From positions 4,216,001 to 4,280,000 of the forward strand of contig JABRWF010000004.1 in the NCBI GenBank assembly GCA_018343915.1: DNA of 64,000 nucleotides, read 5' to 3'. Positions 12,413-24,091 of this stretch are shown here, in pieces. Origin of the DNA: Agroathelia rolfsii. Lineage: Eukaryota; Basidiomycota; Agaricomycetes; Amylocorticiales; Amylocorticiaceae. The notes under the pieces are model-generated. The model searched no databases, had not been told where the DNA came from, and saw only the letters and a list, made by a program, of their open reading frames with translations. The number at the start of each line of letters is the position of its first letter. Within the stretch, counting starts at the first letter, position 1. Made by a program: the position numbers and the translations under genes.

Positions 12413-14120
12413 TCAGGGTGTGAGACTGCCGAGGGAGTCGCCAACCTAGGTATATATATATATATATAAGGATCAACTATGCCTTGAACGAGATGAGATG
12501 CATAATAATAAACTCACCCTAACAAGCGTCTCGATTTGGTTGCGAGAGTTCGTCAGCAGATCTTCGTCGAAGCTACAGCAGCAAGGTGAAATCGCACATA
12601 CAATCAGCTCACTGCCCCTGTATAATAATAAACGTGATAAAAAAAACTTACTGGATACCTCCACCTTGCCAGAGCATCACAATGGTGCTACCTCCATACG
12701 CAAAGTATCCCAGTTCCTCACCACGGACCACCTGACCACCCTCCTTGCCGCCGTTAGTCCACTCAATACTGCCCACGAGGAGCGCACCGATGGCGACAAA
12801 CGCCAAACGCTGACCGTTGCTTGCGCTCGTCATGTCCAGCACAGAGCGCGTGTTGGCCGTGAACACGTCCAACCCGGGCTCGTTCACCGCCTGCGGGTTC
12901 ACGGTGTAGTACTGGCCTGGGATATGTCTGATTCCGCCGAGCGTCGCATCGGCGGGTGAGTGGAAGCGGTGGTAGTCGGCAGGGGCGAGACGGAAGATGG
13001 CGATGCTCGTCGGTGAGTTTGTCCAGGCCCGACCTTCTGGCGAGGCGGGATCAAGGTCCAGTAGGGTGGGGACGGTAAAGCCATTGCCTTTGATCCTATA
13101 TGTGAGAGATATAAGTTGAATTGGGATATACCTGTGATGCTGCTGCTCGAAACTTGCCAGAACTGACGCGCCTGTTCAACGTCCGGATAAACAGTCAGAC
13201 GGCAGTCTGCCGCACTGCAAAATCCATTAGGATCAGCTAGGTTGGCCACCGGGCGAGCATCTGGCTTGAGTTGGCTAGTGAATTGGATCATAAGTGAAAG
13301 ACAGAAGATGCATTCACGCGCATATATTCTCACCGATAGAAAAACTCGTTGAAATTCCCGTACTCGTCGATGTTGGGCTTGAGTAACTCCTCAGTGTTGA
13401 TCGAGTAGGTCTTGATGAAGTATTGGATATTCTTGGTCGATTCTGGAGAGTTGAAAATCCTGCCTTCCTATAGATCCAGGCTGGCATGGTGAGTGCCAGA
13501 CCAGATCCTTGTATTCGCGCGTACCTTGACGCTCTGCTCGCGCAAGAGGTTCTCAACCGTCTGATTATGTAACAATTTGGTCTGCTCCTTGCCGTAAAAC
13601 AGTAGATGCATGCCGATACGCGCATAGATGGGCATACTCTCAAAGAAACGCTTGCCCGTCCTGCGGTCAATGACATAGTTACCAACATGATAGCGGATTG
13701 CGACCTTTTCGATACCAGGGATGAGGTTCGTGAGCCAGGGCACGCTATACAGGTGATGAGAATGAGCGTGAATGTTAGAGGAGACTGCATTGAACAATGG
13801 GGTTAAAAGATTCTTTCAGATGTCAGATCAGTTCCACCTCATCACGTACGGTCGCTGTCTTGGGACGAGTGATCGACAAGCTTCTCAAGGGCGGTTGCCG
13901 ATGCAGCGTGCGTATTCGACGGGTCCTGGCCTTCCGTCATAAGATCCTGGTCTGGCCTGGTCTCGATAGGCTTGTCCTCGAGCTCATCTGTGGACCTTTG
14001 GACACCCGGAGCAGCAGCAGCGGCAGCTGAGTCGTCGTCTACACCATTGGCGTCGCCCTTGTGGAGGGTGTGATGGACCTTGTCCTTGATTTTGTCTTTC
14101 AAGGCCTCGATTTTGCTCAT
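12413..14120 (-). CDS. PSD2: Phosphatidylserine decarboxylase, type II
   Basis: Converts phosphatidylserine to phosphatidylethanolamine in the endomembrane system. Exons 14120-13850, 13784-13525, 13467-13334, 13274-13158, 13095-12652, 12572-12518 and 12445-12413 give 437 residues. After an acidic/Ala-rich N-terminus come SVPWLTNLIPGIEKVAIRYH, KRFFESMPIYARIGMHLLFY and the catalytic PADYHRFHSP. The self-cleavage motif is GGST (Ser397, within YFAYGGSTIV), where the proenzyme splits to form the pyruvoyl group. The C-terminus has NSRNQIETLVRVG. The intron at 13157-13096 needs a GC donor (TG/GCAAGT) to keep the conserved FWIKG in frame. There is no mitochondrial presequence and no C2 domain, so this is a short type II form. 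The paralog number (Psd2 or Psd3) is uncertain. Confidence 0.9.
12447..12469. repeat. TA microsatellite inside a PSD intron
   Basis: A (TA)n run of about nine units within the last intron of the phosphatidylserine decarboxylase gene, next to its acceptor site. A likely length-polymorphic marker. Confidence 0.7.
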
Positions 14121-14520
14121 ACTAGATGTCTGTTAGTGGTATTGGTAATGCTAGTAGTAGTGGATGAAGGTGTTGGTGAAAGAACAAGCAAGGGGAGGGT
14201 GGTGTCTGAGCCCGCTGTTGCTATAAATGTGGGCCAGAGAGACGTCATAAATCAAATCAGCCCCTTGTGATAATATCCATCAGCACCAATGCTCCTTGCC
14301 ACGCTTACCCTTTCTTGCACATCTGCATCATCCCAGATAGCCAGTCTTGGTCTGGCACAAAATGTACAGTACGGCCAGGCAGAGAAGAAAATATATGCGC
14401 AGAATCCTACGTCATCTTCTTGCCGATCCCACTTCATTTATACAAATAAAATAAAAATGCTGCATTTAATCATGTAAACAGTCTCTCGTGGTCGTCGTGT
14501 AATAGTCAGTACATATACAT
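14121..14520. other. PSD promoter region and RING-gene 3' flank
   Basis: A 400-bp spacer between two minus-strand genes. Short open frames here show no domain signature. No TATA-like element is convincing. Confidence 0.45.
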
Positions 14521-16726
14521 CTAGAACACCGCCAGCGGGTCATCGTCTGTATCGTGTTCATAAGCACTCGTGTCCGACGTCGTATAGTCCTCCAAGTCGC
14601 GCTCTGGCATCAGCCGCTGCGCAACCCAGAGCCCATTATTATTCGTCACCCGCCATCTATAGCCTTTGAGCCACACATCCGCTAGGGCCCAAGCCACAAA
14701 CCGGCGGCCGTCAAAGTCGTCGGCACTCATCTCAAGGTTCCAACCGAGCATGAGCGTCCCGCCATTGCGCCACTCCGGTGTCGTCGGCCAGTTCGGGAGA
14801 GGATGATGCCGGTCAATGACAATCGACAGGCCTTCCGAGTGCGTATAATGCATCTCAAATGCCTCCATCATCGCCTCCGTGGCCCCACGCCTGATCAGCG
14901 ACCGCGATTCACCCATTAGGTGCCGGGCGTCTTCATAAGAGAGCTCGACAAGCGGTGGCTCCCAATGCTGTGGGACGTAGTCGCCATCGTATCCTTCTTC
15001 CTCGCTGTCGGTTCCATACTCAAACACATCCCCGTCAAAGTAGCCGCCGTCTGAACTATCATCGTCATCTTCATCGTCCCATGAATCGTTACTGCCATCG
15101 CCATCGCTATAATCCATCTCGATATCGAATCCCTCTTCGTCCACAGGCGGGAACAGGCCCTCCCACGGATCCGCCGGCTCACCCGCTGTCACGACAGGCG
15201 AAGCGAGACGCTCTCCATCTGGTACATCGCGCATCTTGTTGAGGCAGGATGCAATCGCCTTGATAGCAAAGATGGGCACTGGCCGCCGTACAACAGCAGC
15301 ACGGCAGCAGGGGCATGTTTTCCGCCTAAACATCAAGCGATCAGGGTGGTCAGGATCATGCATGTCATCGTCGTCATCCCCAGCAGGCGCCTTGCGGAAC
15401 CATTCTTGAAGACAGGAGACGCAAAGAACGTGGCCACATGGTGGCAGACTGGCACGCAGAAGGAAAATGATGTTATTAAAACATGATGCATAAATTAGCA
15501 ATTGAAAAAAAAAAAAAAAAAACGCACGCAAATGGCTTGAGGAGTAGTTCCATACAAATTTGACAGGTTGTGTTAGAGTCAAGATTAGATACAAGCTGAT
15601 TACAACTATAGTGAGACCATCTAAATTTACAAAACAATAGAAATACATACTTCATCGTGCTTCTTGGCTTTCGACTTGTATTTTTGAACCTGTGCCTCTT
15701 TTTCTTCCAGGAGCTATAATAACACATGAGTATCTCATCACCACAAGAATCAACGGTTATACCTTTTCACTAGCAGAATGTTTGGTCTGTAACTCTTCCA
15801 ATATCTACGAGCATATTTGATTGGAGTCATTTACAAGTAACAGGAGCATAGTTACCTTGGCCTGTTTCTTGACAGTCTTTTTGTAATCATGTGCTTGCTG
15901 CATTTGTAGCATCAGTCAGTACAAAGACGAGTTGAAAAATAAATAAAAAAATAAAAAAATAGGTGTTGCCAACCTTCTTTAGTATCTCAATCTCTTTCTG
16001 CAATTTGGCAAGATCAGGAGTAGGTGTCATCACTGGCACGCCCACATCCCCTACCACATCCATAGGCGTCTCAGGATTCGCCCCTCGTGCCAAAACGCCC
16101 ATCTCATTAACAGCCGTGTACGTCTTCGGCTTATTAGAAATAACCGTGGCAGCGCTTACACCCGCGGTCTGCTGCAGCGCATGTGCCAGCGTTTGAGACG
16201 GCACATCTCGGGACTGCGAGCGATCACGCCTCCCGCTACTGCTGCTACTGCCACTACCGCCTACGCCATGGTGAACCGTACGGTGCGCCGGGCGCACCGT
16301 GTCATTCTCCTCCGCCAGCCCAGTCTGTGTTACGTGAGGCGTAGCACGCATAGTATGGCCATGCGACCGTCGAGACTTCTTGGTCCGATCGGTAGCTAAT
16401 GCAAAGGTGTTGGAGGTGCCGCCGAGGTTCAAGGCGCCATCGTTGATGCTGGATGCCGCCGCACTACTAGAGGCGGTAGAGGAACCCATTGCAAGAAGTT
16501 GGCGGAGTCGTTTAGAGGTGCGTACGACAGTGCTAGTCCCGCCCGAGGTTCCTGCAATAGGTGATTGTGGTCGTCGGCTGCTGCTACCACTGGTCCGACT
16601 GGGACCACCATGGCTAGTACTGACATTGGCATTGGCATGACCATGAGGTATCGCCTCGGTGCGAGCACGGGCGCTTGAGCCAGAGCGACGGGCACCGATT
16701 CCTTGTGCAGTTGTGTGAGTGGCCAT
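14521..16726 (-). CDS. Coiled-coil RING-finger protein (putative E3 ligase)
   Basis: Exons 16726-15974, 15897-15856, 15804-15763, 15713-15651, 15595-15528 and 15448-14521 give 631 residues. Residues 1-235 are low-complexity Ser/Thr/Ala/Arg-rich. Residues about 235-300 are a coiled coil (KLQKEIEILKK, then KKTVKKQAK, ILEELQTKH, LLEEKEAQVQKYKSKAKK). A C3HC4 RING starts at Cys311 (CQIC), then PPCGHVLCVSC and CPCC; an acidic insert of about 30 residues lies between the sixth and seventh ligands. The C-terminus is very acidic (Asp/Glu/Ser) with a tryptophan-rich tail. Expected to transfer ubiquitin from an E2; substrate and compartment unknown. Three exons of 42-63 nt encode only coiled coil, all in phase 0. 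The donor GTTGGC after exon 1 is weak. Confidence 0.8.
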
Positions 16727-17184
16727 TTGCCCGGCAAGAGAGTGGTTTATGGATAAAAGAGCTTAGGGCAGAGTTATTGCTGGCCGAGTAATGTATCAAT
16801 GCCACTGCCAATGCAGATTCCAGCAAGCCAGATGGACCCTGCGAGTGAAGGAATTGGTCAGAATGGATCTTCCTGGCTCTGCTGATATAGAAAATCGTCG
16901 TGGTAAGTAAACGAGATAGATACGCACAAGCGACAAGAAGAGAATGACGCCGACACACACAACTTGAATGGGACAAATCAAATCCCGTTTGCAGCGTGAT
17001 TTGTGACTAATCGATGGTTTGTTACATGTCACACACAACAGCAGTGACATCAATGGTCCCTTACTTTGTCCATAACCCAGAAACATCGCATTGAAAAAAG
17101 ATAAAAGGTGGCAGAATTGAACCAATCATTTGTTTACAGAGCAGAAATCGGTTCAAAGAACAAAATTTAGCACAGTAAGTAAGT
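16727..17184. other. Promoter region of the RING gene
   Basis: A 458-bp spacer between the RING-gene start and the tRNA gene, both on the minus strand. Short hydrophobic open frames occur on the minus strand (16976-16614, 17125-16796), but none can be joined to a domain. Confidence 0.4.
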
Positions 17185-17264
17185 TGCTGCAACGGAGAAT
17201 CGAACTCCGGGCGGGTCGAGCTAGCTAATGGCAACGACCCAGGTTACCACTACCCCACTGCAGC
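17185..17264 (-). tRNA. trnG-GCC: tRNA-Gly (GCC) with 9-nt intron
   Basis: On the minus strand the sequence folds as a cloverleaf. The acceptor stem is GCTGCAG with TTGCAGC. The D arm is GGGT/ACCT with loop AGTGGTA. The anticodon stem is GGTCG/CGACC. The T arm is CGGAG/CTCCG with loop TTCGATT, and the discriminator is A at 17185. The 16 nt between the anticodon stem halves are seven loop bases plus a 9-nt insertion (17228-17220) one base 3' of the anticodon GCC (17232-17230), the canonical place for a nuclear tRNA intron. Mature length is 71 nt, as usual for tRNA-Gly. Confidence 0.9.
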
Positions 17265-17738
17265 TATGTCTTTTAGTTTCAAAAAGTCATATCAATGATA
17301 AAATACTAATGCTTAGACTAGTCGCTCAATTAATATTAATTTTGTCTGGGATTCGCGGCGACAGGCTTCACACACGGGACACATTTCTAGATAATGTCAC
17401 TTTGGTGCCGCTTGTAATTGAGGAGATCTAATCTTTAGATTGGCCCCAGAATAAGTAAGTTGAAATCTTCAAGTTCATTGTGCAGAAAGTCACCGTTTCC
17501 GCATACCAGACCGGTGGCACAAAACGTTGAGACTCATGGAAGAACAAAATACAATAAGTAGTAAACTGACGAGAATCATCTTACTTGATAGATTGTGATC
17601 TTATCACTGAGTCAAACTTGACTACGTCATCGGCTCAGCAGATCTAGTGGTGCTATAAGAAGCCAGATGAATTGCGCAGAGACAGAATCAACTCCTCCTC
17701 TATCTTCACTTCTCTTCTTGGCTTAAAAGAATCAAGTA
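17265..17738. other. Upstream region of the dienelactone hydrolase gene
   Basis: A 474-bp AT-rich spacer between the tRNA and the plus-strand hydrolase gene. A TATAAG-like element lies near 17655, about 85 bp before the ATG. No other feature recognised. Confidence 0.4.
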
Positions 17739-18886
17739 ATGAGCTGCGACGACTGCTATTCAGGTGCCCGTCACGAGGGTACACCCGAAGGCAATTTGAT
17801 TTCTGCTTTATTTCCGTATCATCTTGACTAGCATGAGATTAATCTGGCGACATGTCCTGTAGGCCACTTCGAGGTAATCGGAGGTGTAAACTGTTATGTT
17901 GCCACTCCCGAAAAGGAGTATGACGAAAGCGCTGTTATAATCTTCCTGTCCGATGTCTTTGGTGTTCAGTTCATTAACAATCAGGTATCAGGATCAATAA
18001 TCGCTCTTATCTACCATTGCTCAACCAACACCATCGGTTATAGCTGCTTATATCCGACTTCGCAAAGAACGGGTTTAAGGTACGCATATGAGCTAAATAG
18101 CATATACCCATATATTAGAGCCGTGAAGTCTGATCCCCCCCCCCCCTCTGAAAGACAGTGGCGCCGGACATGTTTGATGGGGACCCTGTACCAGCAATCG
18201 TAGTAGAAGGCAACCTAAGCACAGTACATATTCTATCTGCATTCTCAAAGTATTGATGACTCATAGCTGCGTTTTAAGCCACAAAACTGGGACAGAGCCA
18301 CCTGGACTGCTAAGCATGGTTTCGAAGTCACTAGGCCGCTCGTTGACAAGGTTATTGATGACCTCAAATCGAAAGGCATAACTAGATTTGCCGCCAACGG
18401 CTACTGCTACGGCGCTAGAATTGGTTTCGATCTCGCTTTTGAGAACATTGTCAAAGCCGTAGTTGTATCACATCCATCACGCCTAACTGTTCCCGACGAT
18501 TTTGAGGTGGGCATTCTGTTATACGGCATTCCATTATAGTTGACAGTTTAATCGCATCTTATAGAAATACAAATCCACGTCGAATGCACCTCTGCTGATC
18601 AACTCTTGCACCATAGACCAGCAATTTGATCATGACGCCCAGAAGGGAGCAGACGCCATTATGGGTGCTGGTCAATTCGAACCTGGATATCTGAGAGAAT
18701 ATTTCGATGGATGCAGACACGGCTTCGCTGTGAGAGCTGACTTGGTGAGGCTATTTACCTTGCCGTATGGTTCTGTGAGCTTATGAGCGATGCACAATTG
18801 GTTTAAATCAGAATAACCCTCAGGCCGTGGCTGGAAAAGAGGGCGCATTCAAAGCAACAGTCCAATTCTTGCAAAAACACCTATGA
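17739..18886 (+). CDS. Dienelactone hydrolase family protein
   Basis: Alpha/beta hydrolase of the DLH family; bacterial members open dienelactones in chlorocatechol breakdown, while fungal members have mostly unknown substrates. Exons 17739-17790, 17863-17984, 18044-18079, 18155-18199, 18267-18506, 18565-18744 and 18812-18886 give 249 residues, the family's normal size. The N-terminus MSCDDCYSG with HEGTPEG is typical. The catalytic triad is visible: nucleophile Cys132 in GYCYG, Asp183 in NSCTID, His217 in CRHGF. Exon 1 ends at a GC donor (AAG/GCAATT), the only joint that keeps HEGTPEG and GHFEVIGG in one frame. The end of exon 4 (18199) is the least certain edge. No signal peptide, so cytosolic. 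Confidence 0.87.
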
Positions 18887-19197
18887 TTTGAAAAAGTGAT
18901 ACACACAGCATGTAAATTTTGACTAAATGCAGATATGAAGATATGTGGATTTGCGCTAGGACGTTTAAATGCATGAGTTTTGTATATATGCATACGTGTA
19001 GTTGTGTGATGTAGAAAGGCATGTAAGTAGAAGAAGAAACACCTGATTTACATTTCAAGATTCACTTTAAGGTATAAACATTGTTTCTCTACCAGTGGGC
19101 TTCATCGAAAAGGCCTTCTCCTCTTGTATTTTAATAACTAACACCTTAGTTTCTGAGTTCGACATATTCCACCTTGACAGAAAGCATATAAATCCAT
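18887..19197. other. Convergent 3' flank
   Basis: A 311-bp spacer between the stop of the hydrolase gene (plus) and the stop of the first paralog of the unknown family (minus). AT-rich, no feature. Confidence 0.45.
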
Positions 19198-20855
19198 TTA
19201 ATATCTACTGCGGTTGTGAATTGATGGTCTTGGTTTGAGATAAAGGTGAGGCTGCCAAGTGCCTTGCGAAACATTGTGAAGAGAAATGATATGTAAGTCC
19301 TCAAAACTAATCATGTTGTCCTCTTTCCCAATGGTCCAAGCGGGGAACAGATGTGCGACCTTTGTAAAGTCTTGTGTTTCCTTGGTTAAATTCTAAGGGT
19401 ATAGATATTAATTAAGTGGCGGTTCTACATATTCATAAGACACGTTTTGCCAACCTCAAGGATTTGCTTGATCGCTCGAGCAACGGCAGAAAGAAGGCGC
19501 ACTCTTGTGAGGGGTCTCCTGTCCTTCTCATAGGTTTTTAATGATATCTGATGCTTCTGCTGTTTCTTCTTTGCTTCATATCCAGGAACCTAAACAGTCA
19601 TGTGTTAGGACTTGATATGAGTTACAGCAGAGAGGTATGACAACAATCATGCGAACCTGAAGTCGGATAGAGGTTGAAGGAGGACCGTGGTCAAGTACAG
19701 GCTCGGTAGGATCGACAAGCTCGAGGAGCTCTAAATCTTTGAGTCTGCTACCAGGGAAAAGCACATGTCGGAGCGGAATCCCGCATCCATCGCTTTTCGA
19801 GAGGAATTGGATGGGAGGTTGTAACTTTGCATCTCTCACGTATCTTTCGTGATCTGCTTTTGCGTGAGATTGATAGATCCTCTGAGGCATGAAGATTAAA
19901 TGTGGTAGTTTCGATCCGAGACAGACAAGAAAGTTTTCAAACTCCTCTTTGACACCGTCAAGGGTTTTCTGCGATACTTTCAATTTGATGGAATGATATG
20001 CATCAAAATGACACTTACCGGAGATGCCAAAGGGGGTATGGGTGATGGGGTAGCAGTAGTAGTAGTGGTAGTTGGTTCCTCGCTCAAAGGGCTCGCACTG
20101 GCAAGGGAGGTGGTACCCAGCCTGAGGATTGTGGTATCAATGCTCAGTTCAGATTTCACTGAAGGTTCATGCTGAAAATGCACAGGCTCTCCAGGTTCCC
20201 ACTCGTGTGGCAAAACGCTGGAATCAGCATTGGAAGGATAGTCGAACATCCAGTGTTGAGTATGTTCGATGGGATCAGAGTTTGAAACCAGCATCTCCTG
20301 CCCGGGTGCGAGAAGCGAATAAGATTCATCGGTCTTCAGCTGCGTATGCGAGCAGCTGCCTCCTCCTACAGAGTCGGGATGAGGAAGGGCTGACCAACCT
20401 TCAAATTGAAATAGGTACTCGTGAGGATAAGCCTGAGGCTGATGTACCGTTTGCGAAATCATGTAAATGGTCAGAAGATGAAGATAAGACAATGGTTGGT
20501 CATACCTTGTTATGCCACTGGCAGTGCTGAGGCTCAACTTCTTGAACCAGTGATGACATTGATACATCTATATCTGCCTTACTATCATGGGGAAACTCAT
20601 CGCTGTATGGTTCAACCGGAGGTTGATGACTTGACAGCAATAACAGCGTAGGGGTCAATGTGGATTCAAAACGAAGGATACGGGATGAGTAGAAAATTAC
20701 TCACCTCCATGAGAATGATTCCATCGTGGTACGAGCCGCAGTAAATTCCTGCTCAGATGAGGGGACCTCGTAGCTATTGGTAGGTAACTGAGCGCAAGAG
20801 TGACAAGCTGTATGTGTGCAGATACTCACCACTGATACGTGTTATTCAAGGCCAT
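19198..20855 (-). CDS. Unknown family, paralog 1 of 3
   Basis: Not recognised. Seven exons (20855-20830, 20773-20705, 20629-20506, 20438-20019, 19968-19657, 19589-19455, 19392-19198) give 426 residues. The N-terminal half (1-213) looks disordered, rich in Ser, Pro, Gln, Glu and Thr, with ASPLSEEPTTTT at its end. The conserved half starts at KTLDGVKEEFENF. It has MPQRIYQSHAKADHERYVRD, LQPPIQF, GPPSTSIRLQVPGYE, a basic stretch with LKTYEKDRRPLTRVRLLSAV, and WTIG followed by DLHIISLHNVSQGTWQPHLY. No signal peptide or membrane helix. The build (disordered N-terminus, basic conserved C-terminus) would suit a regulatory or nucleic-acid-binding protein, but nothing proves that. Same strand, exon number and phases as the copies at 24092 and 29730. 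Confidence 0.72.
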
Positions 20856-23243
20856 AGCAGTTTTAAGAGTAAGCTATGAGTTGTAGCTACTCTGAGGAGG
20901 TAGGAGGTGATGGCAATAAAAAGCTTGGGAGGAGAGGGGGTATAGATATACAGTAGCTACATAGACAAATAAGAATTCACATAAGCGCCATTAGCTGTGT
21001 TGGACGCAGGGAGCAGCTGTAGCTACCTACTGGTACAGCTGAGCTGGCTGCCTACTTAATTTCATTGACTTAGACAGCTGTATGGTCTCAAGGATTCATG
21101 GCAGGGTCATTTTGGATTTTGTTTATGAAGTATGCTCAGGCTGTTCAGCCTGCCAGTGGGTCAGGGTAACTTGGTTACTTGAACTTGCACCGGTCAACAG
21201 CATCTCTGGAACTCGGGCAGTGGCCATTGATCAACGCCGCAGCACTGCCGCTGTAGGGCGGCCCGACGGTCACGACAGCAATCAAACGATTTACCGTCTG
21301 GATTTCAGGCTCTCTGACGGAGCTGTAATGAACACTGGTAAGTAGTAAGAGGGTTAGAATATGTGATCCACAAGGTTGTTCACATGATTTCGCCTTTGTA
21401 TTTACGATAGTTTTCCTTAATCGATCGCGATCCGTTTGACTATGTACAATGATGTACAAGTAGACAAATGGAATAAATTTTCTGTGTCAACTGCTGCTCA
21501 TCGTCGCCGCTCGTCGTATTTTCATAGTCTGAGACCCAAGTACTGAGTACTGAATACTGAGTGCTGAGCCATGACGGGCCGAGGAATTGAACCCCAAAAA
21601 ACATGCTGTCACCGACTTGAATCCAAGCAGATAGCTATTATCTGTTGGGCATTACCAATGGCGATGACAGCTATGAGCACAATTGACTATTGATAGTAGG
21701 GTGTCTACTGTATGTATATTACGGCTTACCAGTAGTTATGCAATTGTATAGCTGTTTGCTATATGTAAATCTGCGAATCTGTAAAGCTTTTCTCATCCGA
21801 GAAGGCACTAGTCATATGGCCATACCAACCAACAACCAAGTGCTCGTCTGCGGCAACAGCTATATGCATATTGTTGGAATCACGTAATGCAACGCACGAA
21901 AAAAGGTTGTGATATGTGTGAAGTATGACGATATGATAATCATGTAATATATGATCTATGAGAGTGTTTTCTTTGTCTGTACCGACGCTCGATGTATGCG
22001 ATCGTTCTTATGTTTTCCATACCTTCCCATATGACTTACGTAGCCCTTTTTTCATCTAAATACGTACTTCAAAGAACTGTATTTTCCGATATATACTGTA
22101 CATTTTCTACGCTGCAATAATAACAGTTTTATCCCCTCATTCGTTATATCTCAATACATATACGCGAGTCGACGCTATCGAAGCATTCAAGTTGGTACCA
22201 GTACTAGTACTATCAATATGCAACCAGTTATTTTATGAGCCCCATTTGATTACATCCCAAGTGGGGTCTGTTTATTCTCAAACTGTATTTGAAACTTCGC
22301 ACTAGTGGTAGTGTTCTTCAGCAGCAGTGCACATTTCGAGTCAGGTGAAATATAGAACAATTTGAACGAGATGACCTATGAGATATCTACTTGCAGGCGG
22401 TATCACTCCACACACATACGTGTATAATGGTGGTCGTGTGATTGGTTCACTATAGATGAATGTGCCTCAAGGCCTCAATGCATTGTAGTATTAAACGGAC
22501 TGAACAGTGAGAGGGCACCGGCAATTTTTCATGCGTATTTCCATTTTTATTTAGGGCAATACACATGTTAGTGCACAGTTGCACCCATCATGCTAGCGAC
22601 GAGGCGACGATAAGTTTGGATCTTCAAAATTTACCCGGGTCAGCTGCCTCATAGATGATATGGATAGACAAAATGGGGTTTATGCGGCGTGCTTACGATG
22701 TCGGTCACGGTACTCATTGAGTACTCATCTATCGAACATATGCTGGCAACTGCCTTTTCGGAAATCTGTGCTAACTCTCTCTGCCAAAGTAAACCACCCA
22801 TTACGGGAATATTAAACAGAAATTATTGTCTGCCATTATGGGATTTTTTTTCTCCTGTTGCGTCGCAATTTACAGGTTTTATGCTCGATACATGCGCTAC
22901 CCATTTACATTTTTCTTCCACATTGTACTCAAAAGTTAATTCGGCGCCGGAATCGTGGCTATGAATAGTACCGGTGTGTGTGCGCTGGTATGAGAATTTG
23001 CTTGTGGAAGTAAAGAGAGTGGAGTTGTGCAGGATAACGGTTTTGGCTCGGTCCACTTGAGATGTGCAAGACGTCGGTAAACAGATGTATGCCGAACCAA
23101 ATAAATATAAGTCTGCCCTTGTGTGTACATGGGCGCAGCAGCCTGAGGCTTGTTGGTTATCTATGTATTATGGCCTTGATTGACATTTTATGCATCAACG
23201 TTGAAGCAACTCGAACTAGCAGTATCTATGTCCTTAATGCATA
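20856..23243. other. Intergenic DNA of the accessory island
   Basis: About 2.4 kb upstream of paralog 1 without a supportable gene. It holds a short degenerate ACTGAGT repeat at about 21538-21568. A tRNA-like T-arm sequence at about 21580-21600 lacks a matching acceptor stem. Scattered AT-rich tracts occur. Confidence 0.45.
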
Positions 23244-23920
23244 TACTCGTGCTTCTCAAAAGTATCCGTAGTCGCTTTTTTACGTATCTTAGTCACTTCT
23301 ACACCGTCTCTCTTCAAACAAAAATTTGCATTAGACCTTTCATGTGTTCTATATGGTTAGATTTTGAAAATATTCAACATGGAGTGTGGGACTGGAAAAG
23401 TTGGATATATACTCAGAACCAGCTCTATGAGATTATTTTTTTTTTTTTTTAATGAGATGTTATTTTTACCATAAATTATATACCCTAGGGAGTGCTAAAA
23501 AAAAAACTAGGGTGTGGAAAAAATCTCTGGAGGTTGTGAAAAATCGGCAAGCTGGTGATTTTATTGGCTTTCCCCTGCTTTTTCCGGAAATATAGTAAAA
23601 ATCACCAGCTTGCCGATTTTTCACAACCTCCAGAGATTTTTTCCACACCCTAGTTTTTTTTTTTAGCACTCCCTAGGGTATATAATTTATGGTAAAAATA
23701 ACATCTCATTAAAAAAATTAATCTCATAGAGCTAGTTCTGAGTATATATCCAACTTTTCCAGTCCCACACTCCATGTTGAATATTTTCAAAATATAACCA
23801 TATGTGCTTATAAAGAACATATCAAAGGTCTAATGCAAATTTTTGTTTGAAGAGAGACGGTGTAGAAGTGACTAAGATACGCAAAAAAGCCACTACGGAT
23901 ACTTTTGAGAAGCACGAGTA
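23244..23920. repeat. Large inverted repeat, arms about 320 bp
   Basis: The left arm (23244-23562, 319 nt) and right arm (23597-23920, 324 nt) are reverse complements of each other over nearly their full length, around a 34-nt centre (23563-23596). For example, GCTGGTGATTTT at the left inner edge matches AAAATCACCAGC at the right, and TACTCGTGCTTCTC at the left outer edge matches GAGAAGCACGAGTA at the right. Differences are few: several substitutions, a longer T run on the left, and about 10 extra nt in the right arm around 23805-23815. No obvious target-site duplication or ORF. It ends 172 bp from the stop codon of paralog 2. It could be a foldback or MITE-type element, or a recent inverted duplication. 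Confidence 0.93.
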
Positions 23921-24091
23921 GCTTGAAGCGGATCTAATTATTATTTGAATACAAATATCAAGCATCCAAAATTCATAGGCATATTTCCTCATCATTTTAA
24001 AATTCTAAATTAAATTTCGGAAATGTGTGGGACAGCAAGAACCAAAAAATAAAAAATAAAAATACATGAAGTCCCATTCAGATTTTAAGTT

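Noticed and set aside
21560..21700. tRNA-like sequence on the minus strand (T-arm GGGGTTCAATTCC and a small hairpin)
   Set aside because: The 3' acceptor half GCCCGTC has no matching 5' half in the expected distance, and the anticodon arm does not form properly.
23466..23669. Minus-strand open frame within the hairpin
   Set aside because: It reads across the palindrome centre, its two halves mirror each other, and the composition is Lys/Phe homopolymer-like. Not a gene.
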